From Rhizobium oryzicola (GTDB lineage Bacteria > Pseudomonadota > Alphaproteobacteria > Rhizobiales > Rhizobiaceae), in NCBI RefSeq assembly GCF_030504645.1, contig NZ_JAUKWQ010000001.1:248001-312000 (forward strand): a DNA stretch of 64,000 bases, written 5' to 3'. The position numbers and the translations under genes were made by a program. Shown here one piece after another: positions 8,351 to 16,867 of the stretch; positions within the stretch are counted from its first letter, which is position 1, and every line of letters begins with the position of its first letter. Under the pieces are notes generated by a model. That model was given only the letters and a program-made list of their open reading frames with translations, ran no database searches and was not told the origin of the DNA.

Positions 8351-9287
8351 TATCAGCGCTCTCAACCAGACGGCTGCCGGATTCGATGCGGTCTCCGATC
8401 AACTGGGCAGCGGCCCGCGTGGCAAGAAACCCCGCCGCACCTTTTCCGGCCGCAATATCGTCATCTACGGCACGCTGTTCGTCGCCGCCGTCTACTACCT
8501 GCTGCCGCTTTATGTGATGGTGGTGACCTCCCTGAAGGGCATGCCGGAAATCCGCCTCGGCAATATCTTCTCGCCGCCGGTGGAAATCACCTTCGAACCC
8601 TGGGTCAAGGCCTGGGCCAGTGCCTGCACAGGCCTGAACTGCGATGGCCTCTCTCGCGGCTTTGGCAATTCGGTGCGCATCCTTCTGCCATCCGTCGTGG
8701 TTTCGATCATCGTCGCGTCGGTCAGTGGTTACGCGCTTGCCAACTGGCGCTTCAAGGGCGCGGACCTGTTCTTCTCGATCCTGATCGTCGGTGCCTTCAT
8801 CCCCTATCAGGTGATGATCTATCCAATCGTCATCGTGCTGCGCGAACTCGGCATTTACGGCACGCTGACCGGTCTCGTCGTGGTGCACACCATCTTCGGC
8901 ATGCCGATCCTGACGCTGCTCTTCCGCAACTATTTTACCTCTCTGCCGGAAGAACTGTTCAAGGCAGCCCGCATTGATGGCGCCGGCTTCTGGCAGATCT
9001 ATTTCCGCATCATGCTGCCGATGTCGCTGCCGATCTTCGTGGTCGCGATCATCCTGCAGGTGACAGGCATCTGGAACGACTTCCTGTTCGGCGTCGTGTT
9101 CACGCGGCCGGATACCTATCCGATGACGGTGCAGCTCAACAACATCGTCAACTCGGTGCAGGGCGTGAAGGAATACAACGTCAACATGGCGGCAACGCTT
9201 CTGACGGGTGCCGTTCCTCTCTTCGTCTATTTCGTTTCAGGCAGACTTTTCGTCCGGGGCATTGCCGCCGGCGCAGTTAAGGGTTGA
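8343..9287 (+). CDS. Sugar ABC transporter permease, second subunit (GtsC/UgpE-like)
   Basis: A 314-residue CUT1 permease of the MalG type, partner of the preceding subunit. The start is the GTG at 8343, which lies after GGAGGAAAG and overlaps the upstream stop by 8 bases; open frame continues further upstream but only inside the previous gene. Six membrane segments are evident (for example IVIYGTLFVAAVYYLLPLYV and LFFSILIVGAFIPYQVMIYP). The EAA motif is LPEELFKAARIDGAGFWQIY. A cysteine pair in a periplasmic loop (ASACTGLNCDG) could form a disulfide. The stop is six bases before the ATPase start. Confidence 0.92.
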   Translation: MANISALNQTAAGFDAVSDQLGSGPRGKKPRRTFSGRNIVIYGTLFVAAVYYLLPLYVMVVTSLKGMPEIRLGNIFSPPVEITFEPWVKAWASACTGLNCDGLSRGFGNSVRILLPSVVVSIIVASVSGYALANWRFKGADLFFSILIVGAFIPYQVMIYPIVIVLRELGIYGTLTGLVVVHTIFGMPILTLLFRNYFTSLPEELFKAARIDGAGFWQIYFRIMLPMSLPIFVVAIILQVTGIWNDFLFGVVFTRPDTYPMTVQLNNIVNSVQGVKEYNVNMAATLLTGAVPLFVYFVSGRLFVRGIAAGAVKG

Positions 9288-9293
9288 GCGCCT

Positions 9294-10382
9294 ATGGCCA
9301 ACAGTGTTTCCATTCGTGACCTTTCGCTTTCCTTTGGCGCGGTGACCGTGCTGAAGGACCTGAATCTGGACATCCGGGACGGCGAATTCCTGGTGCTGCT
9401 GGGCTCTTCCGGCTGTGGCAAGTCCACGCTTCTCAACTGCATCGCGGGCCTTTTGGAGCCGACGGACGGACAGATCTTCATCAAGGACAAGAATGTCACC
9501 TGGGAAGAGCCGAAGGATCGCGGCATCGGCATGGTGTTCCAGTCCTATGCGCTCTATCCGCAGATGACGGTCGAGAAGAACCTCTCCTTCGGGCTGCAGG
9601 TCGCCAAGATGCCGAAGCTGGAGATCGACAAGCGCGTGGCCCGCGCCGCCGAAATCCTGCAGATCGGCCCGCTTCTGAAGCGCCGCCCCGCCGCTCTCTC
9701 CGGCGGCCAGCGCCAGCGTGTCGCGATTGGCCGTGCGCTGGTGCGCGATGTGGATGTGTTCCTGTTCGATGAACCGCTGTCCAACCTCGATGCCAAGCTG
9801 CGCTCGGAACTGCGCGTGGAGATCAAGCGGCTGCACCAGCAGCTGAAGAACACCATGATCTATGTGACGCATGACCAGATCGAGGCGCTGACGCTGGCGG
9901 ATCGCATCGCCATCATGAAGAGCGGCGTCATCCAGCAGCTGGATGATCCCATGGTCATCTACAACCGGCCGCGAAACCTGTTCGTGGCAGGCTTCATTGG
10001 TTCGCCGTCGATGAACTTCCTGCGCGGCGAAATCGCCAATGCCAATGATCGTCTCGTCTTCCGCACGCAAGGCGTGGATTTCAGCCTCGCCGGCTATCAG
10101 ACATCAGAGACACTTGTGCCCGGCCGCAAGGTGGTGCTGGGCGTGCGCCCGGAACATATCGCCGTGGACGGGGACGTTCAGGGCGGAGAGCGTCACGAGG
10201 CGGTGGTCGATATCGAGGAGCCCATGGGCGCCGACAACCTGCTCTGGCTGAAGCATGCCGGCCATACACTGGCGGTCCGGACCGGCGGCGCCCGTCGCTA
10301 CGCGCCCGGCACCCGTCTCACCCTCGGCTTCGACATGTCGCTCGCCTCGCTCTTCGATGCCGAGACCGAGGATCGCATCTGA
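9294..10382 (+). CDS. Sugar ABC transporter ATP-binding protein (MsmX/UgpC type)
   Basis: A 362-residue CUT1 ATPase that powers the two permeases. Visible motifs are Walker [12 protein letters not shown] (about residues 38-48), the Q-loop in VFQSYALYPQ, signature [15 protein letters not shown], Walker [17 protein letters not shown], and the switch His in YVTHDQIEALTLADR. The C-terminal third (about 235-362) is the TOBE/OB regulatory region. The stop at 10382 is followed by a palindromic repeat rather than directly by the next gene, an interruption within an otherwise tightly packed operon. Confidence 0.94.
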   Translation: MANSVSIRDLSLSFGAVTVLKDLNLDIRDGEFLVLLGSSGCGKSTLLNCIAGLLEPTDGQIFIKDKNVTWEEPKDRGIGMVFQSYALYPQMTVEKNLSFGLQVAKMPKLEIDKRVARAAEILQIGPLLKRRPAALSGGQRQRVAIGRALVRDVDVFLFDEPLSNLDAKLRSELRVEIKRLHQQLKNTMIYVTHDQIEALTLADRIAIMKSGVIQQLDDPMVIYNRPRNLFVAGFIGSPSMNFLRGEIANANDRLVFRTQGVDFSLAGYQTSETLVPGRKVVLGVRPEHIAVDGDVQGGERHEAVVDIEEPMGADNLLWLKHAGHTLAVRTGGARRYAPGTRLTLGFDMSLASLFDAETEDRI

Positions 10383-10409
10383 TGCAGGCGTTGCACAGGC
10401 GGCCGAAAT

Positions 10410-10535
10410 CCCCCTCTGGCCTGCCGGCCATCTCCCCCACAAGGGGGGAGAAAACCTCGCGGCATCGTCTTGGTCCAATGGGGGCACTGAAAGTGCTGCG
10501 GGTTGAGCCCCTCCCACCTGTGGGGAGGGGTCTCT
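10410..10535. repeat. RIME-like palindromic repeat inside the operon
   Basis: A composite of two GC-rich hairpins: one built from CCCCTCTGGCCTGCCGGCCA and the following CTCCCCC/GGGGGGAG pair (10410-10455), the second from GCCCCTCCCACC and GGGGAGGGG (10507-10530). The opening sequence closely matches the arms of the repeats at 14980-15043 and 32343-32499, so these are members of one family resembling Rhizobium intergenic mosaic elements. It occupies most of the 182 bases between the ATPase and beta-mannosidase genes. Confidence 0.7.
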
Positions 10536-10564
10536 CCCGCGAGCGCCAGAAAAGGAATGACATC

Positions 10565-13003
10565 ATGACCGTTGTCGATCTGGCCGGAACCTGGCATCTC
10601 TCTTCCGTCGATGGCGTACATCGCGCCGAAATGGTGCTGCCCGGCGATGTCCATTCGGCGCTTCAGGCCGCCAGCATCATTGCGGACCCCTATGCGGGCT
10701 GCAACGAAAACGATGTTCAATGGGTGGCGGAGACCGACTGGTTCGTCAGTCGCCGCTTTCATTTGGGTGAGGCGGCAGGCAGCTGGTATCTCGATATCGA
10801 TTACCTCGATACGGTCGCGACCATCTTCGTCAATGATGTCGCCGTGCTGGAGGCGGATAACTGCTTCCTGCGCTACCGGCCGGATGTGTCCAAAGCGCTG
10901 AAGGCTGGCGAAAACGAGATCCGCATTCACTTCCGCTCCAACATTGTGGAGGGTGCTGCCCGCCAGTCACGCCAGCCCTTCTACATTCCCTATTCCACCG
11001 CCAACTCGCCGATCCCCAACGGCAATATGCTGCGCAAGCCGCAATGCCATTTCGGCTGGGACTGGAATATCGCCATTGCCCCGCTTGGTCTCTACGGCAC
11101 GGTTGTGCTGAAGCAACTTACCGAAGCCCGTATCGAGCATGTCATGACGCGCCAGCATCACCGCGAGGGCGCGGTGGATGTCACCGTTTCTGTCACCTTG
11201 TTTGCCGATGGGCCGGGCGTAGTGCCGCTCATCGTTACATTGGGCGACGAAAGCGTGCGTCTTGATTGTGGCGTCCGGTCCGGTGAAACCACAGTCACGC
11301 AGGTCTTCACCATCGAAAACCCAAAACTCTGGTGGCCTGCCGGCAATGGCGAGCAGGCGCTTTATGATCTGACCGTCGAGGTGCCGGACGAAACGGTCAA
11401 GCGCCGGATCGGCCTGCGCATGGTCGAGCTTTTGACCGACAAGGACGAGGCGGGCAGCCGCTTTGCTTTCCGCATCAATGGCCGGGAAATCTTCTGCCGG
11501 GGTGCCAACTGGATTCCGGCCGATGCGCTTTTCTCCCGCACAAGTGAGGAGAAGACCCGCGATCTCCTGCAATCGGCTGTCGACGCCAACATGAACATGA
11601 TCCGTGTCTGGGGCGGCGGTTTCTACGAGGCGGACTGGTTCTATGATCTCTGCGACGACCTGGGTTTGATGGTCTGGCAGGATTTCCAGTTCGCCTGCAA
11701 CCTCTATCCCTCTACGCCGGACTTTCTCGACAATGTCGCGCGTGAGGTGGATTACCAGACGCGTAGGCTCATCACGCACCCTTCGATCGTGCTCTGGTGC
11801 GGCGACAACGAACTGGTGGGGGCGCTCACCTGGTTCGAGGAATCCCGCAACAATCGCGATCGCTATCTCGTCTCCTATGATCGGCTCAACCGTACGATTG
11901 AGCAGGCGCTGCAGAAGGCGGCGCCCGATGCCATCTGGTGGCCGTCGAGCCCTGCGTCCGGCTACCTCGATTACGGCGACGCCTGGCATGCGGATGGTTC
12001 CGGCGACATGCATTACTGGTCCGTCTGGCACGAGAACAAGCCCTTCGAGGATTACCGCAATGTGCGGCCCCGCTTCTGCTCGGAATTCGGCTTCCAGTCT
12101 TACACCTCGCTGCCTGTCATCGAGACCTATGCCGCGAAGAGCGATATGAACATCGCCTCGCCGGTCATGGAGCATCACCAGAAGAATGACGGCGGCAATG
12201 AGCGGATCGCAGGGACCATGTTCCGCAATTTTCGCTTCCCCAAGGACTTCCCGAATTTCGTTTATCTCAGCCAGGTGCAACAGGCGGTGGCGATCAAGAC
12301 GGCCGTGGATTACTGGCGTTCGCTCAAGCCCCACTGCATGGGCACGCTCTACTGGCAGCTCAACGACACCTGGCCGGTCGCCTCCTGGTCGAGTCTCGAT
12401 TACGGCGGCAATTGGAAAGTGCTGCATTACCTTGCGCGCCGCTTCTTCCAGCCGGTCACCATCGCGGCCATTCCCGATGGAGACGATATCCGTCTGTCGC
12501 TGGTCAATGACACGCTTGACGATGTGACCGTCACCATCAACGTCTCGCGGCTGACGCTTGGCGGCGAGCGGCATGAGCTGACCTCCGTCGAAGCGGTGGT
12601 GTCGCCGGATGCAGCAGTGACAGCGCTTCGCATTCCCCTTGCCGATCTCCCGAAAGGCGAACTGCTGGCCTGGAGCTTTACCGCCTCCAACGGCACAGGC
12701 GGCGAGGGGCATCATGTGATCGGCACCTACAAGGCGCTCGACCTACAGCCGCCGGGTTTGCACATGAGCGTGGAGCCTGCGCCGGACGGAGGATTTGACA
12801 TTCTCGTACAGTCGGATGGGCTGGCGCTTTTCGTCATGCTGGAGAGCAAGACCCCCGGCCGTTACTCCGACAACGCCTTTGACCTCGCCCGCGGCGAAAG
12901 CCGCCGCATCACCTTCACCCCGACCTTAGCCCCCCAGGGCACCGTCACGGGCCAGCCCGTGTTCCGCCTTTACGATCTGCATTCCTCATCGAATGCGGAT
13001 TGA
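10565..13003 (+). CDS. Beta-mannosidase, glycoside hydrolase family 2
   Basis: An 812-residue GH2 retaining enzyme that releases terminal beta-mannose from manno-oligosaccharides. It has an N-terminal jelly-roll (DLAGTWHLSSVDG, LPGDVHSALQAASIIADPYAG), the FGWDWNIAIAPLGLYG segment typical of beta-mannosidases, the acid/base Glu416 in LWCGDNELVG, and the nucleophile Glu507 in FCSEFGFQSYTSLP. No signal peptide is seen, so it is expected to act in the cytoplasm on imported oligosaccharides. ATG at 10565 is chosen; the reading frame is open back to 10382, but those 61 codons are translation of the palindromic repeat. The next gene follows after 37 bases with its own ribosome-binding site. Confidence 0.92.
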   Translation: MTVVDLAGTWHLSSVDGVHRAEMVLPGDVHSALQAASIIADPYAGCNENDVQWVAETDWFVSRRFHLGEAAGSWYLDIDYLDTVATIFVNDVAVLEADNCFLRYRPDVSKALKAGENEIRIHFRSNIVEGAARQSRQPFYIPYSTANSPIPNGNMLRKPQCHFGWDWNIAIAPLGLYGTVVLKQLTEARIEHVMTRQHHREGAVDVTVSVTLFADGPGVVPLIVTLGDESVRLDCGVRSGETTVTQVFTIENPKLWWPAGNGEQALYDLTVEVPDETVKRRIGLRMVELLTDKDEAGSRFAFRINGREIFCRGANWIPADALFSRTSEEKTRDLLQSAVDANMNMIRVWGGGFYEADWFYDLCDDLGLMVWQDFQFACNLYPSTPDFLDNVAREVDYQTRRLITHPSIVLWCGDNELVGALTWFEESRNNRDRYLVSYDRLNRTIEQALQKAAPDAIWWPSSPASGYLDYGDAWHADGSGDMHYWSVWHENKPFEDYRNVRPRFCSEFGFQSYTSLPVIETYAAKSDMNIASPVMEHHQKNDGGNERIAGTMFRNFRFPKDFPNFVYLSQVQQAVAIKTAVDYWRSLKPHCMGTLYWQLNDTWPVASWSSLDYGGNWKVLHYLARRFFQPVTIAAIPDGDDIRLSLVNDTLDDVTVTINVSRLTLGGERHELTSVEAVVSPDAAVTALRIPLADLPKGELLAWSFTASNGTGGEGHHVIGTYKALDLQPPGLHMSVEPAPDGGFDILVQSDGLALFVMLESKTPGRYSDNAFDLARGESRRITFTPTLAPQGTVTGQPVFRLYDLHSSSNAD

Positions 13004-13040
13004 TCAGTTTCAAACGAGCCCCGGCCTTCAGGAGGACATC

Positions 13041-13802
13041 ATGACCAAGCTCGGCTTCCAGCTTTACAGCGCCCGCAACTTCCAGCCCTTTTCGGAAATC
13101 TTCAAGAAACTCGCCAATGCCGGCTATGCGGAAGTGGAAGGTTATGGAGCGATCTATGCCAGCCTTGACGAGGCTTCGCTGAAGGCGCTGCGCCATGATC
13201 TGGATAGCTCTGGCCTCACCATGCCGACGGGCCACTTCAGCCTTGACCTGTTGGAAAAGGAGCCGCAGCGCGCGCTGGATATCGCGAAGACCCTCGGCGT
13301 CGAAGCAATCTACTGCCCGCATCTGGTCGCGGATCAGCGCCCCACGGATGCTGCCGGCTGGTTCGCCTTCGGCCAGCGGCTTCAGGCGGTCGGCAAGCCC
13401 TATCGCGACGCCGGCCTGGTGTTCGGCTGGCACAATCACGACTTCGAATTCAAGACTCTGGCCGATGGCTCGACACCACAGGAGCAGATCTTTGCCGGCG
13501 GCCCGGATCTCGCCTGGGAAGCGGATATTGCCTGGGTCATCCGTGGCGGGGCCGATCCCTTTGCCTGGATCGAAAGCTATGCCAAGCGCATCAAGGCCGT
13601 GCATGTGAAGGATATCGCGCCCGCTGGTGAGAATACCGATGAGGATGGCTGGGCAGATGTCGGCCACGGCACCGTGGACTGGAAGGGCCTGATCGTCGCG
13701 CTGAAGAAGACGCCGGTGAAGCACTACGTCGTTGAGCACGACAATCCCAAGGACATCGACCGTCTGATCACGCGCTCGATCGCAGCCTTCCAGACCTATT
13801 GA
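13041..13802 (+). CDS. Sugar phosphate isomerase/epimerase (xylose-isomerase-like TIM barrel)
   Basis: A 253-residue AP-endonuclease-2/xylose-isomerase-like TIM barrel. Metal- and substrate-binding strands can be read as MTKLGFQLYSARNF, GWHNHDFEFKT, WEADIAWVIRGGADP, KAVHVKDIAP and WADVGHGTVDW. Such proteins are commonly paired with Gfo/Idh oxidoreductases in carbohydrate operons, sometimes catalysing 2-keto-sugar epimerisation; the exact substrate cannot be read from the sequence. The ATG at 13041 is preceded by GGAGGA. It sits 27 bases before the oxidoreductase gene, and together they probably process the released monosaccharide. Confidence 0.85.
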   Translation: MTKLGFQLYSARNFQPFSEIFKKLANAGYAEVEGYGAIYASLDEASLKALRHDLDSSGLTMPTGHFSLDLLEKEPQRALDIAKTLGVEAIYCPHLVADQRPTDAAGWFAFGQRLQAVGKPYRDAGLVFGWHNHDFEFKTLADGSTPQEQIFAGGPDLAWEADIAWVIRGGADPFAWIESYAKRIKAVHVKDIAPAGENTDEDGWADVGHGTVDWKGLIVALKKTPVKHYVVEHDNPKDIDRLITRSIAAFQTY

Positions 13803-13829
13803 GACAAGAACGGAGTTTTGGAGTTTCCC

Positions 13830-14963
13830 ATGACCAAGGAATTGGGCGTCGGCATCATCGGATGCGGCAATATTTCCACCACCTACCTGTCGCTCGCTCC
13901 GCTCTTCAAGGGCTTGAAGATGCTGGCCTGCGCGGACATCAACCCCGAAGCGGCCAAGCTTCGCGCCGAGGAATATGGCGTGACGGCGCAGACCGTCGAG
14001 GAGCTTCTGGCGAATGACGAGCTTGACGTCATCGTCAACCTCACCATTCCGGCCACGCATTTCTCGGTGTCGAAAGCCATCCTCGAAGCCGGCAAGCATG
14101 TCTATTCGGAAAAGCCGCTGGTGCTCTCCCTGGAGGAGGGCGAGGAACTCAGGGCGCTTGCCAAGGCCAAGAACCTTGCCGTCGGCTGCGCACCGGATAC
14201 TTTTCTCGGCGGTTCGCACCAGCTCGCCCGCCAGTATATCGATGAGGGTGGCGTCGGGCGCATCACCTCGGGCACGTGCCATGTCATGAGCCCCGGCATG
14301 GAAAGCTGGCATCCGAATCCCGGCTTCTTCTTCCTGGCGGGCGGCGGCCCGATCCTCGATCTCGGCCCGTATTACATCGCCAACCTGATCAACCTGATCG
14401 GACCGGTGAAGCGCGTGGCTGCACTCACGTCCATGGCAAATCCGTTCCGCACCATCACCAGTCAGCCGCTGGCGGGAACGCAGATCCCGGTGGAGACGCC
14501 GACCAATATCCATGCGCTTATGGAGTTCCAGAACGGCGCCACCATCACACTGTCAGCCAGCTGGGATGTCTGGGCGCACCGCCACGCCAATATGGAGCTT
14601 TATGGCACGGAAGGTTCGATCTTCGTGCCGGATCCGAACTTCTTCGGCGGCAAGGTGGAGGTCAGCGGCCGCAGCAACGAGATCAAGCCGCTGGAAATGT
14701 GGGACCACCCCTTCGCCAAGGACAATCAGGAAAGCCCGCGCGGCCCCCGCGCCAATTACCGCACGGCAGGTCTGGCAGATATGGCGATGGCGCTGATCGA
14801 AAACCGCGATGCCCGCTGCTCACTGGAGCGCACGCTGCATGGCATTGACGTGATGACCGGCATCCTGAAATCCGGCGAGGATGGGCGTTTTGTGGACATG
14901 ACCACCACCTGCACCCAGCCGGCGGCGCTCGGCATCGATGAGGCGCTGGCGCTGCTGCGGTAG
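13830..14963 (+). CDS. Gfo/Idh/MocA-family NAD(P)-dependent oxidoreductase
   Basis: A 377-residue dehydrogenase with an N-terminal Rossmann fold (GVGIIGCGNISTTYLSLAPL), the family motif EKPLVLSLEEGEEL containing the catalytic-type Lys-Pro, and a C-terminal alpha/beta domain beginning with CAPDTFLGGSHQLARQYID. It probably oxidises or reduces a sugar or sugar acid in the mannoside/xyloside pathway; substrate unknown. ATG at 13830 is preferred because GGAG lies six bases upstream at 13820-13823, and the upstream TTG at 13818 adds only four residues. A perfect palindromic repeat follows 16 bases after the stop. Confidence 0.88.
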   Translation: MTKELGVGIIGCGNISTTYLSLAPLFKGLKMLACADINPEAAKLRAEEYGVTAQTVEELLANDELDVIVNLTIPATHFSVSKAILEAGKHVYSEKPLVLSLEEGEELRALAKAKNLAVGCAPDTFLGGSHQLARQYIDEGGVGRITSGTCHVMSPGMESWHPNPGFFFLAGGGPILDLGPYYIANLINLIGPVKRVAALTSMANPFRTITSQPLAGTQIPVETPTNIHALMEFQNGATITLSASWDVWAHRHANMELYGTEGSIFVPDPNFFGGKVEVSGRSNEIKPLEMWDHPFAKDNQESPRGPRANYRTAGLADMAMALIENRDARCSLERTLHGIDVMTGILKSGEDGRFVDMTTTCTQPAALGIDEALALLR

Positions 14964-14979
14964 ACGCTTTTGTGTTTAC

Positions 14980-15043
14980 CCCCCTCTGTCCTGCCGGACA
15001 TCTCCCCCCATGAGGGGGGAGATGTCCGGCAGGACAGAGGGGG
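14980..15043. repeat. Perfect 30-bp inverted repeat (RIME-like), intra-operon
   Basis: The arms 14980-15009 and 15014-15043 are perfect reverse complements separated only by ATGA. The arm begins CCCCCTCTGTCCTGCCGGAC and ends in a run of C. It lies between the oxidoreductase and beta-xylosidase genes. RNA from this segment would fold into an extremely stable hairpin. Confidence 0.85.
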
Positions 15044-15127
15044 CTCACATGCTGGCATGGACCCAGAGAGGGCACATTCGGGGTTAAGCCGAACGCTCGG
15101 CAATCCACCACCTGAGGAGAAAACGCG

Positions 15128-16750
15128 ATGATCCGTAATCCGATCCTGCCCGGCTTCAACCCGGACCCGTCGATCTGCCGCGTAGGCGAGGATTACTATA
15201 TCGCCACCTCCACCTTCGAATGGTATCCAGGCGTGCAGATCCATCATTCGCGGGATCTGGTGAACTGGAAGCTCGTACGCCGACCGCTGGAGCGCAAAAG
15301 CCAGCTGGACATGCGCGGCAATCCGGACAGCTGCGGTATCTGGGCCCCATGCCTCTCCTATGCGGACGGACTGTTCTGGCTCGTCTATACGGATGTGAAG
15401 CGCTTCGACGGCAACTTCAAGGACGCGCACAACTACATCGTGACGTCACCGACCATCGAAGGCGAATGGTCCGATCCGATTTATGTCAATTCCTCGGGCT
15501 TCGATCCCTCGCTGTTTCATGACGACGACGGCCGCAAATGGTTCGTCAACATGCAGTGGAACCACCGTACAGAAAGCTTTGGCGGCTCGCCGAAAAGCCC
15601 GGCCTTCGATGGCATTCTGCTGCAGGAATGGGACCCGCAGACGAAGCGTCTGACCGGACCGGTCAGGAACATCTTTGCGGGAAGTCCGCTCGGGCTTGTG
15701 GAGGGCCCGCATCTCTTCAAGCGCAACGGCTGGTATTATCTGACCACGGCCGAGGGCGGCACGGGCTATGACCATGCGGTGACCATGGCGCGCTCCCGCA
15801 CCATAGACGGACCTTATCAGATGCATCCGGAGATGCATCTGATCACCTCGAAGGACGCGCCGGATGCCGTGCTGCAAAGGGCAGGGCACGGACAGTATGT
15901 GGAAACGCCTGACGGTCAGGCCTATCATACGCATCTCTGCGGCCGTCCGCTTGCGCCGAAACGCCGCTGTACGCTGGGCCGAGAAACGGCCCTGCAGAAA
16001 TGCGTCTGGCGCGATGATTGGCTCTATCTTGCCCATGGTGGCATGGTGCCGGCGGTTCATGTGCCGGCACCCGGCGATGCAGAGCCGGAGGCGAAACCCG
16101 CCCGTATCGAATATCGCTTCGATCAGCCTGAGCTCCACGCCGATTTCCAGTGGCTCAGAACCCCGGAACCGCAGCGCATCTTTTCGTTGAGCGAGAGGCC
16201 CGGCGTGTTGCGCCTGTATGGCCGCGAGAGCATCGGCTCCTGGTTCGAGCAGTCGCTGGTGGCGCGGCGGCAGGAGCATCATAGCTTCCGGGCGGAGACG
16301 GTGGTGGAATTCAAGCCCGAGACCTATCAGCAGGTGGCGGGGCTGACGTATTACTATAACAGGCACAAGTTCCATGCGGTGGCCGTCAGCCTGCATGAAA
16401 CGCTGGGCCGCGTGGCGACCATCTTATCCTGCCCCGGCGATTTTCCGCACGGCAAGCTGAGCTTCCCGGTAGGCGCCGGCGAAGCGATCCCGGATGGGCC
16501 GGTGCATCTCGCCATGCAGGTCGACGGCAACGACCTGCAGTTTTCTTATCGTATGGGTGAGGGCGGAAACTGGCAGCCGCTCGGTCCGGTTCTCGATGCC
16601 GGTGTGGTCTCTGATGAAGGCGGTCGCGGCGAGCACGGTTCTTTCACAGGCGCCTTCACCGGAATATTTGCTTTCGACATTACCGGTTCTGCGAGGGTCG
16701 CGGATTTCACAGGCTTCATCTATGAAGGGAAACCTGCTACACAGGGTTGA
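15128..16750 (+). CDS. xynB: Beta-xylosidase, glycoside hydrolase family 43
   Basis: A 540-residue inverting beta-1,4-xylosidase, closely similar throughout to characterised GH43 xylosidases such as Geobacillus XynB3. The five-bladed propeller carries the base Asp13 (GFNPDPSICRVG), the pKa-modulating Asp126 (SSGFDPSLF) and the acid Glu192 (LVEGPHLFKRNG). The C-terminal beta-sandwich (about residues 325-540) includes RLYGRESIGSWFEQSLVARR. There is no signal peptide, so it should hydrolyse xylobiose and short xylo-oligosaccharides in the cytoplasm after uptake. It has its own ribosome-binding site (GAGGAG). It may also have arabinofuranosidase activity, as some relatives do. Confidence 0.93.
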   Translation: MIRNPILPGFNPDPSICRVGEDYYIATSTFEWYPGVQIHHSRDLVNWKLVRRPLERKSQLDMRGNPDSCGIWAPCLSYADGLFWLVYTDVKRFDGNFKDAHNYIVTSPTIEGEWSDPIYVNSSGFDPSLFHDDDGRKWFVNMQWNHRTESFGGSPKSPAFDGILLQEWDPQTKRLTGPVRNIFAGSPLGLVEGPHLFKRNGWYYLTTAEGGTGYDHAVTMARSRTIDGPYQMHPEMHLITSKDAPDAVLQRAGHGQYVETPDGQAYHTHLCGRPLAPKRRCTLGRETALQKCVWRDDWLYLAHGGMVPAVHVPAPGDAEPEAKPARIEYRFDQPELHADFQWLRTPEPQRIFSLSERPGVLRLYGRESIGSWFEQSLVARRQEHHSFRAETVVEFKPETYQQVAGLTYYYNRHKFHAVAVSLHETLGRVATILSCPGDFPHGKLSFPVGAGEAIPDGPVHLAMQVDGNDLQFSYRMGEGGNWQPLGPVLDAGVVSDEGGRGEHGSFTGAFTGIFAFDITGSARVADFTGFIYEGKPATQG

Positions 16751-16830
16751 AGCAATATTGCCATGTTTTATTATATTCTATGAGAGTGTTGTTGGTTGCG
16801 CAAACAACGGCACTGCAAGATTGCCTCAAG

Positions 16831-16848
16831 TAATACGACTCACTATAG
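16831..16848 (+). promoter_or_regulatory. Exact match to the T7 RNA polymerase promoter core
   Basis: TAATACGACTCACTATAG is identical over 18 bases to the consensus T7 late promoter from -17 to +1. The following bases are ACTTGCC, not the usual GGGAGA. No phage RNA polymerase gene is in the window. It points toward the DUF707 gene starting at 16972. It may be a cloning or sequencing artefact, a relic of an engineered insertion, or chance; the sequence alone cannot decide. Confidence 0.55.
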
Positions 16849-16850
16849 AC

Positions 16851-16867
16851 TTGCCGTTACGGCAAGC
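16851..16867 (+). other. Small perfect hairpin downstream of the T7-like site
   Basis: CTTGCCG (16851-16857) and CGGCAAG (16861-16867) pair perfectly around a TTA loop, starting two bases after the T7-like +1. There is no U-tract, so it is not an obvious terminator. Confidence 0.6.

Noticed and set aside
10382-10564. Upstream extension of the beta-mannosidase by 61 codons
   Set aside because: The added codons are translated palindromic repeat; the ATG at 10565 matches the family N-terminus.
10967-12715. 582-codon minus-strand frame opposite the beta-mannosidase
   Set aside because: Antisense shadow; the plus-strand gene has both catalytic Glu residues.
16831-16848. Reading the T7-like match as evidence of an active phage system
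   Set aside because: No phage polymerase or other phage genes are in the window and the +2 to +6 bases differ from T7 promoters; it is reported only as an anomaly.
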